DNA of 64,000 bases from contig NZ_JAHTKP010000006.1 of assembly GCF_019192735.1 (NCBI RefSeq), positions 62,001-126,000 of the forward strand, given 5' to 3'. The DNA comes from Kitasatospora aureofaciens (GTDB lineage Bacteria; Actinomycetota; Actinomycetes; Streptomycetales; Streptomycetaceae). Below are positions 33,627 through 42,366 of the stretch, one piece after another. The notes under the pieces are model-generated. The model had not been told where the DNA came from. It saw only the letters and a list, made by a program, of their open reading frames with translations, and ran no database searches. Position numbers and translations under genes: made by a program. How positions within the stretch are numbered: position 1 is the stretch's first letter; each line of letters opens with the position of its first letter.

Positions 33627-34592
33627 ATGTCGACAATGCACAGAACCAGGCGCGCCGCCGTCCTCGGCACCCTCGCCGCCCTCGCCCTCGGCGCCACCGC
33701 CTGCGGCTCCTCCGGTGGGGACCCGCTCAGCGGCGGCGGCTCCTCCTCGGCGGCGGGCTCCACAACTGCCGCCCCGTCCGGCAGCAGCGCGGGCGCGGGC
33801 GACGGGTCGACCGTCGTCGTCGGCTCCGCGAACTTCCCGGAGAACGTGCTGCTCGGCTCGATCTACTCGCAGGCGCTCAAGGCCAAGGGCGTCAAGGTCG
33901 AGGAGAAGTTCAACATCGGCAGCCGCGAGGTGCTGTACGGGCAGTTGCAGAGCGGCAACCTCACCGTCCTGCCCGAGTACAACGGCTCGCTGCTCGCGTA
34001 CCTGGACGCCAAGTCCTCCGCCGTCACCACGGAGGACGTGAACGCGGCGCTGACGAAGGCGCTGCCGTCCTCGCTCGGAATCCTGGACTCCTCGTCCGCC
34101 GAGGACAAGGACTCGCTCAGCGTCACCCAGGAGACCGCCGACAAGTACGGCCTCAAGAGCATCGCCGGCCTGGCTGCCAAGGCGGGCGAGTTCACCATCG
34201 GCGGGCCGCCGGAGTTCAAGTCCCGGCGCGAGCAGCAGCTCAAGGACGTCTACGGGCTGACCTTCAAGGAGTGGAAGCCCACCTCCGACACCACGGCGAA
34301 CGCGCTCAAGGACGGCACCGTCCAGATCGGCAACGTGTTCACCACCGACCCGAAGATCGTCCAGTTCAAGCTCGTCCCGCTCGCCGACCCGAAGAACGTG
34401 TTCGGCGCGCAGAACGTCACCCCGCTGGTCAACAAGGCCGGCGTGAACGCCACCGCAACCGCCGCGCTCAACGCGGTGTCGGCCAAGCTCGACACCGCGG
34501 GGCTGACGGCGCTGATGAAGCGCGTCGCGGTCGACAAGGAGGACCCGCCGGCGGTGGCCAAGGACTGGCTGAAGTCCAACGGCCTCGGCTGA
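33627..34592 (+). CDS. Osmoprotectant-binding lipoprotein (OpuBC/ProX-like)
   Basis: 321 residues. Signal peptide with lipobox LGATAC (Cys26), a Ser/Gly linker, then the substrate-binding fold: VVVGSANFPENVLLGSIYSQAL, GQLQSGNLTVLPEYNGSLLAYL and FTTDPKIVQFKLVPLADPKN. These match choline/glycine-betaine/carnitine-binding proteins of the OpuBC class. It completes the four-gene importer and is followed by a strong terminator. Confidence 0.92.
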   Translation: MSTMHRTRRAAVLGTLAALALGATACGSSGGDPLSGGGSSSAAGSTTAAPSGSSAGAGDGSTVVVGSANFPENVLLGSIYSQALKAKGVKVEEKFNIGSREVLYGQLQSGNLTVLPEYNGSLLAYLDAKSSAVTTEDVNAALTKALPSSLGILDSSSAEDKDSLSVTQETADKYGLKSIAGLAAKAGEFTIGGPPEFKSRREQQLKDVYGLTFKEWKPTSDTTANALKDGTVQIGNVFTTDPKIVQFKLVPLADPKNVFGAQNVTPLVNKAGVNATATAALNAVSAKLDTAGLTALMKRVAVDKEDPPAVAKDWLKSNGLG

Positions 34593-34650
34593 CGTACGGC
34601 GCGGGCGCGTACGGCGTAGGCGCGTACGGTCGGCGGCCTTGGGGCAGGAA

Positions 34651-34692
34651 CGGACGGCGGCCCGGGAGGAAGTCCTCCCGGGCCGCCGTCCG
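34651..34692 (+). terminator. Strong hairpin terminator after the osmoprotectant operon
   Basis: Perfect 20-bp GC-rich arms (34651-34670 and 34673-34692) flank a 2-nt turn and begin 58 bases after the stop. A T-rich run GTTTCC follows. A smaller hairpin (CCCGGA and TCCGGG) comes next. Three short GCGTACGG repeats precede it. Confidence 0.8.
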
Positions 34693-34763
34693 GTTTCCCG
34701 GAGGAATCTTCCGGGCTTCGGGGGATCTTCCCTTCGGCGCCGCGAACATGACAGTGTGGCGCA

Positions 34764-35330
34764 ATGCGTACTCGTCTCCTCGCCGCCACCCTCACGGCTT
34801 TCGCCGCGGTGAGCCTCGCTGCCTGCTCCAGCTCCGGACCAGGCTCCGGCACGTCCACCGCCGCGGCCGGTTCCCCCACCTCGGCCGCCGCCGGCACGCC
34901 TTCCGCGTCCGGGTCCGGTACGGTCGCCTCCCCGACGGCGTCCGCGCCCGCCTCCACGCCCGCCCCCGCCGACGGCTCACCCGGCGTGCCCGGCTCACCC
35001 GGCTCACCCGGTGCGACCGCGCCTGCCAAGCCTGCGCCACCCACCGACGCCGGAATGCCCGGCAAGCCGGGCGCCGACCTCACCGGCAAACTGGTCGCCG
35101 CGCTGGACGCGATCGACCCGGCGATCGTCGGCGGCAAGCCCGACCAGGCCATGGACCGCGCACGCACCCAGTGCCAGTCGATGTACCAGTTCCCCAAGGA
35201 CAAGGCGAAGCTGGTCGACCTGGCCAACCAGCGCTTCACCTCCCCCGACCACCCGCAGGGCTTCGGCCCCGACAAGGCCGCGAAGATCAACGACGCCCTG
35301 CACGCCACCCTCTGCCCGCCGCCGGCCTGA
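34764..35330 (+). CDS. Putative lipoprotein with Cys-containing C-terminal helical domain
   Basis: 188 residues. Signal peptide with lipobox SLAAC (Cys21) followed by about 80 residues of Ser/Ala/Pro/Gly-rich linker (PGVPGSPGSPGATAP). The C-terminal 80 residues form a small helical domain (KLVAALDAIDPAIVGGKPDQAM, QCQSMYQFPKDKAKLVDLA) with two cysteines that may pair outside the cell. It resembles small secreted domains of DUF732 type, but I would not assign a family. Confidence 0.7.
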   Translation: MRTRLLAATLTAFAAVSLAACSSSGPGSGTSTAAAGSPTSAAAGTPSASGSGTVASPTASAPASTPAPADGSPGVPGSPGSPGATAPAKPAPPTDAGMPGKPGADLTGKLVAALDAIDPAIVGGKPDQAMDRARTQCQSMYQFPKDKAKLVDLANQRFTSPDHPQGFGPDKAAKINDALHATLCPPPA

Positions 35331-35375
35331 CCCTGCGCGGCGCCTCGAACGGCCCGGTGTCCTGAGCGCCGGGCG

Positions 35376-35414
35376 GCCGTGGCCGTGTGCCGTCAGCAGG
35401 CACGCGGCCACGGC
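35376..35414. terminator. Hairpin terminator between convergent genes
   Basis: GCCGTGGCCGTGTGCC (35376-35391) pairs with GGCACGCGGCCACGGC (35399-35414) around a 7-nt loop, with one mismatch. It lies between the lipoprotein gene and the convergent TPR-like gene and could serve both. Confidence 0.65.
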
Positions 35415-35431
35415 ACCTTTCGGCAACTCCC

Positions 35432-36793
35432 CTACCGGAAACGGGAACTGGGCACCGGGCCACTCGACCGGCAGCGGTCGCGCGGGCCGTTCAGCCAGTG
35501 CTCGCGGGCGACGCGCGCGAAGGCCGTCAGCGCGTCGTCCGGGTCGGGCGGAGTGTCGCCGTCGCCCTCGTCCTGGGTCGGGTCGGCGGCGACGATCTCG
35601 GCCGCCAGCGCCTCGGCGGGCCGCTCGTCGGGCTCGTCGCCGAGCATCCGCCACGGCGGGGCGACGGTCTGGCCGAGCAGTCCGCTCACGTCCGCGGTGA
35701 CGGGCGGCGTGTCGGTCCAGCAGGTGGCGTGCTCGTACAGCACCTCGCCCGTGGCGCGCTCGCGCAGCGCCGCCAGCGTCTCGTGGCCGATGCCGTCGAC
35801 GTCGTTCAGGTCGTAGGCCACCACCAGCGTGTGCCCGGTGCCCGGCCGGTACGACTCGGCGGGCAGGCCGAACAGTTCCGCCGCGGCCAGTCCGAGGGCG
35901 CGGTCGGCCCGGCCCGGCAGCAGCGAGACCGACCGCGGGCGGGTGCCGGTCGCGTCGAGGACCAGCCGCAGGCGCTCCAGCCCGTGCCGGCACAGCCCGT
36001 AGGAGTCCTGGAGGAACGCGTAGCGGCCGGTCATGCCCGCCGCGAAGCCGTACGGGGAGAGGGTGGCGAGCAGGCCGCCGGTGAGGGCGAAGTGCCAGCC
36101 GCGCAGGTCCTGGTGGCTCAGCGGGGTCGGCGTGAGCGTGGCGACCTCGGCGGATCCGGCTCCGGCTCCGGCTTCGACGGCGTCGGCGCGGTCCAGCGCG
36201 CGGCGCACCCGGTCGGCGGCGGGCCGCCACTGGTCGTCGGGGGCGGAGAGGCGGTCGAGGGTGGCGCGGGCGGTGGTCCGGTCGCCGGACATCAGCGCGT
36301 TGTAGGCGAGCAGGTAGCGGCCGGGCCAGTCGCGCAGCAGCGGCTCGTGCTCGCGCAGTACGGCGGCGGCCTCGGCGTGCCGCTCCTCGTCCTCAAGCGC
36401 GGTGGCGAGTTCGCTGAGGATCGGCAGGCGGCTGTCGGGCCGGGGCTTGCTGCGGCCGAAGAGGCCGCGCTTGGTCTTCTCGCCCTCGCGGGCCTCGGCG
36501 GCGGCCAGGCCGAGCCCCTCGGCGAGGGCGGGGGCGGCGAGGTAGGAGACGCCGCGCTCGACGCAGGCGTAGCCGTACTTGTAGAGGGCGACGGGGCCGC
36601 CGGCTCCGGCGGCGAGGCGGCCGGCGGCATCGGCCAGGTCGTCGAAGCCGCTGTCGGCGGCCAGCCGCTGGACGAGCGAGGCGACCTGGGCGGCGGGCAC
36701 GTCGTCGGCCAGGCCGCGCAGTTCGCGCAGGACGGCGTGCGGGTCGCCGGCTTCCAGGTGGTGCCAGGCGGTGTCCAGCGAAGGGGTCGTCAC
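35432..36793 (-). CDS. TPR-like conserved hypothetical protein
   Basis: 453 residues, cytosolic. The N half is alpha-helical with repeat-like pairs (LDTAWHHLEAGDPHAVLRELR, ALEDEERHAEAAAVLREHEPLL, AYNALMSGDRTTARATLDRL). The C half contains a different, well-conserved region (HQDLRGWHFALTGGLLATLSPYG, YDLNDVDGIGHETLAALRER). It resembles streptomycete hypotheticals of unknown role. Start is GTG 36793 (VTTPSLDTAW) after CGGAGGACC. The final 18 residues look degenerate. Confidence 0.65.
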   Translation of the reverse strand: MTTPSLDTAWHHLEAGDPHAVLRELRGLADDVPAAQVASLVQRLAADSGFDDLADAAGRLAAGAGGPVALYKYGYACVERGVSYLAAPALAEGLGLAAAEAREGEKTKRGLFGRSKPRPDSRLPILSELATALEDEERHAEAAAVLREHEPLLRDWPGRYLLAYNALMSGDRTTARATLDRLSAPDDQWRPAADRVRRALDRADAVEAGAGAGSAEVATLTPTPLSHQDLRGWHFALTGGLLATLSPYGFAAGMTGRYAFLQDSYGLCRHGLERLRLVLDATGTRPRSVSLLPGRADRALGLAAAELFGLPAESYRPGTGHTLVVAYDLNDVDGIGHETLAALRERATGEVLYEHATCWTDTPPVTADVSGLLGQTVAPPWRMLGDEPDERPAEALAAEIVAADPTQDEGDGDTPPDPDDALTAFARVAREHWLNGPRDRCRSSGPVPSSRFR

Positions 36794-36961
36794 AGGGGTG
36801 GTCCTCCGGGGGTGGTGTCGGTCAAAGGTCCGATCATGACGGACCGGCCCCGGCACCTACAAACCAATAACCTGACCGCTGCTGCCGGCCCTGCCCGGCC
36901 GCAGCCGAGCCAGTCGTACGCGGCGGCGACCGGGCCGTCCGATGGCGAACTGTCAGGCGTA

Positions 36962-36990
36962 TTGACAGAGAAGTGGTCTAGTCCAACCAT
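36962..36990 (+). promoter_or_regulatory. Chitinase promoter with DasR/chitin-type operator
   Basis: A TTGACA -35 box (36962-36967) is followed by AGTGGTCTAGTCCAAC (36972-36987), which closely matches the DasR-responsive element and the TGGTCTAGACCA-type repeats in front of streptomycete chitinase genes (established for those genes). The site covers the -35/-10 spacer, consistent with repression lifted by amino-sugar signals. The long leader to 37221 holds no gene. Confidence 0.75.
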
Positions 36991-37221
36991 AAGCATGTCG
37001 ATCCGACCGGGATGCACTGTGGGGGTGTGACCACCGGCGGCTGAGGCACCGCCCTGCCCTGTTCCGCTCCACCCCCGACCCGCCCGGCGTGCGCGCATCC
37101 GCACCGCCGTTCGCCGCCGTGCGAGTCCGTGGGCCCCTGCCGCCCCAGGGTGGCCCGCTGTACGTCACGCACGTCCTGCAGCTCCCCAACGTCCTGCCCC
37201 ACCACGCCTGTTGGAGAATCC

Positions 37222-38967
37222 ATGCGTCTACGCAGAACCATCCAGGCGGCCCTGACGGCCTGTGCCACGCTGGCCGCCTCGGCCGGCCTGGTCGCCGCCG
37301 GGACCGGCTCCGCCCACGCCACGACCCCGCTCCCCAGCCGAGTCTTCGCCCCCTACTTCGAGGCCTGGACCGGCCAGAACCCCGCCACCCTGGCCGCGCA
37401 GTCCGGCGCCAAGCACCTGACGATGGCCTTCCTGCAGGCCGCCACCAAGGGCTCGTGCACCCCGTACTGGAACGGGGACACCGCCAAGCCGGTCGCCTCG
37501 TCCACCTTCGGCGCCGACATCGCCACCATCCGGGCCAACGGCGGGGACGTGATCCCCTCCTTCGGCGGCTACACGGCCGACAACACCGGCGCCGAGATCG
37601 CCGACAGCTGCACCGACGTCTCCCAGATCGCGGCGGCCTTCGAGAACGTCATCTCCACGTACGACATCAGCCGGATCGACCTCGACATCGAGGACAACTC
37701 GCTCACCAACACGGCGGGCATCGACCGCCGCAACAAGGCGATCAAGCTGGTGCAGGACTGGGCCGCCGCCAACGGCCGGTCCGTCCAGTTCTCCTACACG
37801 CTGCCGACCACCACGAGCGGGCTGGCGGCCGGCGGGCTCGCCGTGCTGAAGAACGCGGTCAGCAACAACGCGCGGATCGACGTCGTCAACATGATGACCT
37901 TCGACTACTACGACGGCGCCACCCACGACATGGCGGCCGACACCCAGACCTCCGCGCAGGGCCTGTACAACCAGCTGGCCGCGCTCTACCCGGCCAAGAC
38001 CCCGGCGCAGCTGTGGGGATCGATCGGCATCACCGAGATGGTCGGCATCGACGACTACGGCGCGGCCGAGACGTTCACCGTCGCCAACGCGACCACCGTG
38101 TACAACTGGGCGGCGTCGAAGGGCATCAACACGCTGTCGTTCTGGGCGCTCCAGCGCGACAACGGGGGCTGCCCGGGCACGGCAGGAAACGACGCCTGCT
38201 CCGGAATCAGCCAGGGCACCTGGGACTTCACGCACATCTTCGCGGCGTTCACCAGCGGCTCGCCGGTGACCAACGACTTCTCGGTGGCTGTGAACCCGAA
38301 CTCGGCGACGGTGACGGCGGGTTCGTCCGCGTCCGCGACGATCGCCACGGCCGTGACCGCCGGTTCGGCGCAGAGCGTCAACCTGTCGGTGAGCGGCGCC
38401 CCGGCGGGCGTGACCGCGACCGTCACCCCCGGCAGCGTCACGGCGGGCGGCAGCGCCACGCTCAACATCGCCACTGCCTCGGCGGCTGCAGCGGGCACCT
38501 ACCCGCTCACCGTGACCGCGACCGCGCCGTCCGGCACCCACACCGCCACCTACGCGCTGACCGTCACCGGCACCACCCCGCCGCCCGGCGGCCTCGCCAA
38601 CGGCGGCCTGGAGACCGGCAGCCTCGCGCCGTGGACCTGCCAGAGCGGCGGCGCCGTGGTCTCCACCCCGGTCCACTCGGGTTCGTACGCGTTGCAGTCC
38701 GCCCCGACCGAGAGCCAGACCGGCGACTGCTCCCAGACCGTCACCCTGAAGCCCAACGCCAGCTACACGCTGAGCGGTTGGGTGCAGGGCAACTACGCCT
38801 ACCTCGGCGTCGGCGGCGGGGCCAACGCGAGCACCTGGACCAACTCCACCGGCTGGACCAAGCTGACCGTCCCCTTCACCACTGGTGCCTCGGGCACCGT
38901 CACCGTGTACCTGCACGGGTGGTACGGGCAGGGCAACGTCTACGGGGACGACTTCGCGATCGCCTGA
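37222..38967 (+). CDS. Secreted GH18 chitinase with C-terminal carbohydrate-binding module
   Basis: 581 residues. Sec signal peptide ending near GSAHA-TT. GH18 catalytic domain to about residue 350 with the motif RIDLDIED holding catalytic Glu157, and MMTFDYYDG and SFWALQRDNGG completing the cleft. A Thr/Ala-rich beta-sandwich (residues 355-450, FSVAVNPNSATVTAG) leads to a CBM4/9-like module (NGGLETGSLAPWTCQSG). It hydrolyses chitin outside the cell. ATG at 37222 follows TTGGAG. The promoter carries a DasR-type site. A heptamer palindrome lies 34 bp after the stop. Confidence 0.92.
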   Translation: MRLRRTIQAALTACATLAASAGLVAAGTGSAHATTPLPSRVFAPYFEAWTGQNPATLAAQSGAKHLTMAFLQAATKGSCTPYWNGDTAKPVASSTFGADIATIRANGGDVIPSFGGYTADNTGAEIADSCTDVSQIAAAFENVISTYDISRIDLDIEDNSLTNTAGIDRRNKAIKLVQDWAAANGRSVQFSYTLPTTTSGLAAGGLAVLKNAVSNNARIDVVNMMTFDYYDGATHDMAADTQTSAQGLYNQLAALYPAKTPAQLWGSIGITEMVGIDDYGAAETFTVANATTVYNWAASKGINTLSFWALQRDNGGCPGTAGNDACSGISQGTWDFTHIFAAFTSGSPVTNDFSVAVNPNSATVTAGSSASATIATAVTAGSAQSVNLSVSGAPAGVTATVTPGSVTAGGSATLNIATASAAAAGTYPLTVTATAPSGTHTATYALTVTGTTPPPGGLANGGLETGSLAPWTCQSGGAVVSTPVHSGSYALQSAPTESQTGDCSQTVTLKPNASYTLSGWVQGNYAYLGVGGGANASTWTNSTGWTKLTVPFTTGASGTVTVYLHGWYGQGNVYGDDFAIA

Positions 38968-39000
38968 CGGGGGCGGGCGGCGGGTGGCCGTCGGCGGCTA

Positions 39001-39080
39001 ACACGTAACAGGTTTCAGATGACAGCTAACAGATAACAGATTTCAACATCTGTTATCTGTCAGCTGTTCGCTGTCGCCCG
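39001..39080. repeat. Heptamer palindrome, copy D
   Basis: Heptamers AACAGGT, TTCAGAT, GACAGCT, AACAGAT, AACAGAT lead to TTTCAACA and return as TCTGTTA, TCTGTCA, GCTGTTC, GCTGTCG. The stem of about 21 bp has two mismatches. It lies between the convergent chitinase and MFS genes and ends at the MFS stop codon. Confidence 0.85.
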
Positions 39081-40415
39081 TCAGCTCCCGGCCGCGGCCT
39101 CAACGCCCTGCGCGGCCTCGACGCCGTCCGCCGCCCGCTCCCGCCACGGCCGGCACAGCACCAGGTATGCCACGCCCGCCAGCACCCCGGACGTCAGCAC
39201 CACCACCGCCAGCAGCACCGCGGACGGCTGCCCGCCGAGACTGCTCAGCGGCGCGACCACCGCCCCGCACAGGAAGTTGCCCGTCCCGAGCAGCGCCGAC
39301 GCCGTCCCGGCCACCCGCGGTTCGACGAGGCTGAGCGCCTGTGCCGCCGAGTTCGGCAGCACCACGCCCATGCTGCCCATCAGCACGAACAGAGCCGGGC
39401 AGACCCCGGCCAGCCCGAGGTCCCACACCGCCGTCACCAGCACCAGCGCCACCCCCGCCGCCACCGCCCCACCGAGCCCGCCCAGCATCAGCGCCCCCGA
39501 CGTGAACCGGCGCGCGAGCACCCGGCCGTTCAGCTGCGACATGGCGACTATGGCCAGCGAGTTCACCCCGAACAGCAGGCTGTAGGTCTGCGGCGACACG
39601 TGGTAGACGTGCTGCAGCACCGTGGACGACCCACTGATGTAACCGAACAGCGCCCCGAACCCGAACGTGCTCGTCAGCATCAGCCCGAGGAACGGCAGGT
39701 GCCGCAGCAGCCCTCCCATCGTCCGTAGCGTGGCGCCCAACCCGCCGCCGTGCCGGGCCTCCGCCGGCAGCGTCTCGCGCAGCGCGCCGAGCGCGGCCAG
39801 CACGAGCAGCAGGCCGAGCGCGGTGAGCGCGCCGAAGGTGCCGCGCCACGAGGTGACCTGGAGCAGCTGCGCACCGACGATCGGCGCGAGGATCGGCGCC
39901 AGCCCCGATATCAGAGTGATCGAGGCGAGGAAGCGAAGCATCGCCACACCCTGGAAGCGGTCCCGGGCGACGGCCCGTCCGATGACAAGCCCCGCGGCCC
40001 CGGCCGCGCCCTGGACGAAGCGGGCGGCGATCAGCACCGGCAGGGTGGGCGCGATCACGCACACCACGCTGGCGAGCGTGTAGACGACGAGCCCGACGAG
40101 CAGCGGCGGACGGCGGCCGAAGCGGTCACTGAGCGGCCCGAACAGCAGCTGACCCGCGGCCACGCCGAACATCGAGAAGGTGAGCGTGAGTTGGACGGCG
40201 GCCGGTTCGGCGACGAGATCGTCGGCGATGGCGGGCAGCCCTGGCAGGTAGAGGTCGGTGGTCAGCGGACCGAGCGCGACCAGGCCGCCGAGCACGGCGA
40301 CGGTGCCCCGGCCGGAGCCGGCCCAGCCGGTGACGGAGGCGTCGGAGGCGTCCGAGGCGTCGGGGGTGGCTGACGTGTCGTCGGACGGGCCGGCGGTCGG
40401 GCCAGGGCCAGGCAT
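39081..40415 (-). CDS. Bcr/CflA-type MFS drug exporter
   Basis: 444 residues with 12 membrane helices. LGGLVALGPLTTDLYLPGLPAIADDL opens TM1 as in Bcr/CflA transporters, and the MFS loop GPLSDRFGRRPPLL follows. VQGAAGAAGLVIGRAVARD is motif C-like. Likely exports small toxic molecules by proton antiport. I chose ATG at 40415 (MPGPGPTAG) with AAGGAGC upstream; the N-terminal tail is low complexity. Its stop is directly followed by heptamer copy D. Confidence 0.87.
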   Translation of the reverse strand: MPGPGPTAGPSDDTSATPDASDASDASVTGWAGSGRGTVAVLGGLVALGPLTTDLYLPGLPAIADDLVAEPAAVQLTLTFSMFGVAAGQLLFGPLSDRFGRRPPLLVGLVVYTLASVVCVIAPTLPVLIAARFVQGAAGAAGLVIGRAVARDRFQGVAMLRFLASITLISGLAPILAPIVGAQLLQVTSWRGTFGALTALGLLLVLAALGALRETLPAEARHGGGLGATLRTMGGLLRHLPFLGLMLTSTFGFGALFGYISGSSTVLQHVYHVSPQTYSLLFGVNSLAIVAMSQLNGRVLARRFTSGALMLGGLGGAVAAGVALVLVTAVWDLGLAGVCPALFVLMGSMGVVLPNSAAQALSLVEPRVAGTASALLGTGNFLCGAVVAPLSSLGGQPSAVLLAVVVLTSGVLAGVAYLVLCRPWRERAADGVEAAQGVEAAAGS

Positions 40416-40538
40416 GGAGCTCCTTGCTGGACGGACAGGACGGGGGCGCGGGACGGGTTTGTCCACGCCCCGTCCTATCGCAGCCGCGCCCTGTCCCGAC
40501 AGCAGGGGTCCGCCGGAGCCCCCCGAACAGCTCCCCCG

Positions 40539-41021
40539 TCAGTGCTTGGCCGGCCGCTCCGCGCGCAGGGCCGCCTGGACGGCGGCGCCGTCCTGCCAGG
40601 CGAAGAGCTGGTTGCCGGTGAGCGTCACGTTGTAGTGCCCGCAGGTGCCGCTGACCTTGGTGGCGACGCCCTCCGGGAACCAGCCGGCCTTGAGCGACTC
40701 CGGCACCGGGTGGGCGCGCTTGCCGGGCAGGCCGGTGGTGCACCCGGCGGGCAGCCGGCCCTCCGGGAGGGTGGCGCGCAGCAGGCGGTCGTCGCCGGTG
40801 GTGGACATCAGGTAGTGCACCGAGGCGGCGTTGTCGGGCAGCCAGGTGGGTATCGAGCGGCGGTCGGCCTTGGCGTCGCTGCCGGTGGCGTACGAGGCCT
40901 GCTCCTGGTGGCGCCCGTCGTACCACTCGGACACCCGTGGGCCGATGACCACGGCGGCCACGGCGACGGCCATGCCCGTGCCCGCGACTCCGAGCGCGAC
41001 CTTGCTCACGATGCCCTTCAT
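40539..41021 (-). CDS. Membrane-anchored hypothetical protein
   Basis: 160 residues. An N-terminal anchor or signal ([23 protein letters not shown]) and an extracytoplasmic domain with two cysteines (LPAGCTTGLPG and VSGTCGHYNVTLTG) that could form a disulfide. YNVTLTGNQLFAWQDGAA near the end looks well conserved. No family recognised. Its ATG overlaps the end of an upstream repeat-containing frame by ATGA. Confidence 0.65.
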   Translation of the reverse strand: MKGIVSKVALGVAGTGMAVAVAAVVIGPRVSEWYDGRHQEQASYATGSDAKADRRSIPTWLPDNAASVHYLMSTTGDDRLLRATLPEGRLPAGCTTGLPGKRAHPVPESLKAGWFPEGVATKVSGTCGHYNVTLTGNQLFAWQDGAAVQAALRAERPAKH

Positions 41022-41203
41022 GCCCGCCTGCCCTCTCCGTGTCCGTACCGCTGTCCGTACCGCTGTCTGAACCGCTGTCCGTACCGCCGTGCATACCGCT
41101 GTCCGTGTCCGGCCCGCGGGGTCCGCCGACCGGTGTCACCATCCTGGCCCGCGCCACCTCGTCGTAGCGTCACCACGAGGTAGCGCTCACGCCTCCATCC
41201 CAC
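41018..41203 (-). CDS. Possible upstream ORF with Arg-Tyr-Gly-Gln repeats
   Basis: A frame of up to 61 codons ends with TGA inside the ATG of the 160-residue protein (ATGA). Its last part is a tetrapeptide repeat, RYGQ/RFRQ/RYGQ/RYGH, encoded by the 12-bp tandem repeat at 41041-41112. An inverted repeat ACCTCGT (41156-41162) and ACGAGGT (41175-41181) lies in its first part. Codon use is not convincing. It may be a coupled leader or only promoter DNA. Confidence 0.25.
   Translation of the reverse strand: MGWRRERYLVVTLRRGGAGQDGDTGRRTPRAGHGQRYARRYGQRFRQRYGQRYGHGEGRRA
41041..41112. repeat. 12-bp tandem repeat upstream of a membrane protein gene
   Basis: Six 12-bp units of consensus GTCCGTACCGCT stand in perfect register (41041, 41053, 41065, 41077, 41089, 41101), diverging at the end. 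It lies 20 bp before the ATG of the 160-residue protein, in its leader or promoter. The rest of the gap (41113-41364) has only the inverted repeat noted above. Confidence 0.85.
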
Positions 41204-41364
41204 GGGGTGGCTTCTCCACCTTCAGAGGTATGTGCCGCCACCCGTCCTCGGGGCTACGGGCCGCTCCGGACCGTAGCCCGAGCCCCGATAGAGCGTCACT
41301 CAGGTCCGGCCCAGGCGCAGCCCGGCGTGCTGCACACGGATGCATCGGCCGCACCGTACACCCG

Positions 41365-42243
41365 TCAGACAGCGGCGGGAACCGGTCGGAAGACGGGGAA
41401 GGGGCGGCCGTCGAGGGTCCAGTGCGGGTCGATGGGGCGCAGCAGCGAGGCGTACACCTGGGCGGCGACGTCGGGGTGGCGGATCTCGCCGGTGGGCGGG
41501 CCGGCCGGGATGTCGTGCCCGGCGCAGGCGACCCAGGCGGTGCGCTCCTCGACGGTGCGGCCGCCGTGGCCGCCGGCGTCGACGTGGCCGTGGTCGGTGA
41601 CGACGATGACGGTCCACTGCTCGTCGGCGTAGGTGGCGCGGCTGCGGACGGCGTCGAGGAGGCGGCCGAGGCGTTCGTCGGCGGTGCGCATCGCGGCGCG
41701 GTACTCGTCGCCGCAGCCCAGGAAGTGGGCGGTCTCGTCGACGGCGCCGAGGTAGACGAAGGAGGCCTCCGGGTCGGCGGTGCCGAGGACGTGGACGGCC
41801 TCGCGGGTGACCTCCTCGTCGACGGCCTCCCAGGCCTCGGGGGTGTCCTCGGCGGGGGCTATGTAGGACAGTCGGCCGGGGGCCCGGAAGAGCGGGCCAC
41901 CGGACTCGTTGATCATCAGCGGGTCCCAGCCGGCCGCGACGAAGGTGCGGCGGCGGTCGCCGCGGTTGAGCCGGGTGGCGAAGTCGGGGAAGACGTCGAG
42001 CCGGTTGCCGGCCAGGTGGTTGCCCCACACGCCGTGCTTGGCGGGCTCGACGCCGGTCACGATGGTGGCCCAGCAGGGCCCGGACATGGTGGGGGTGGAG
42101 TCCGCCACGGTCACCGGCACGAGGAACCCGGCCTCGGCGACCTCCGTGAGCCGCGGCATCGGCACGCGCTCCAGGTAGTCGTACCGGACGCCGTCGATCC
42201 CGACGACGAGTACCCGGGGGCGGGGCCACGAGGCAGTGGACAT
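41365..42243 (-). CDS. Alkaline-phosphatase-fold nucleotide pyrophosphatase/phosphodiesterase
   Basis: 292 residues. Metal and nucleophile motifs: VLVVGIDGVRYDYL (first Asp), ADSTPTMSGPCWATIVTG (nucleophile Thr or Ser region), YLGAVDETAHFLG (Asp/His) and VIVVTDHGHVDAGGHGG (Asp-His-Gly-His). This is the pattern of type I phosphodiesterases/NPPs, which cleave nucleotides or phosphodiesters with two zinc ions. No signal peptide, so it appears cytosolic. ATG after AAGGAACCCCC. The substrate is unknown. Confidence 0.85.
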   Translation of the reverse strand: MSTASWPRPRVLVVGIDGVRYDYLERVPMPRLTEVAEAGFLVPVTVADSTPTMSGPCWATIVTGVEPAKHGVWGNHLAGNRLDVFPDFATRLNRGDRRRTFVAAGWDPLMINESGGPLFRAPGRLSYIAPAEDTPEAWEAVDEEVTREAVHVLGTADPEASFVYLGAVDETAHFLGCGDEYRAAMRTADERLGRLLDAVRSRATYADEQWTVIVVTDHGHVDAGGHGGRTVEERTAWVACAGHDIPAGPPTGEIRHPDVAAQVYASLLRPIDPHWTLDGRPFPVFRPVPAAV

Positions 42244-42366
42244 GGGGGTTCCTTTCGGTCGTGCACACCCGGCGCGCCCGCCGAGGGCGCCGCCGACCGC
42301 GCCATGCTTCACCGCCCGCCGTACCGTCCGGTGTCCGGTCACCGTACGCGTGGTGTCCGCCAGGTG

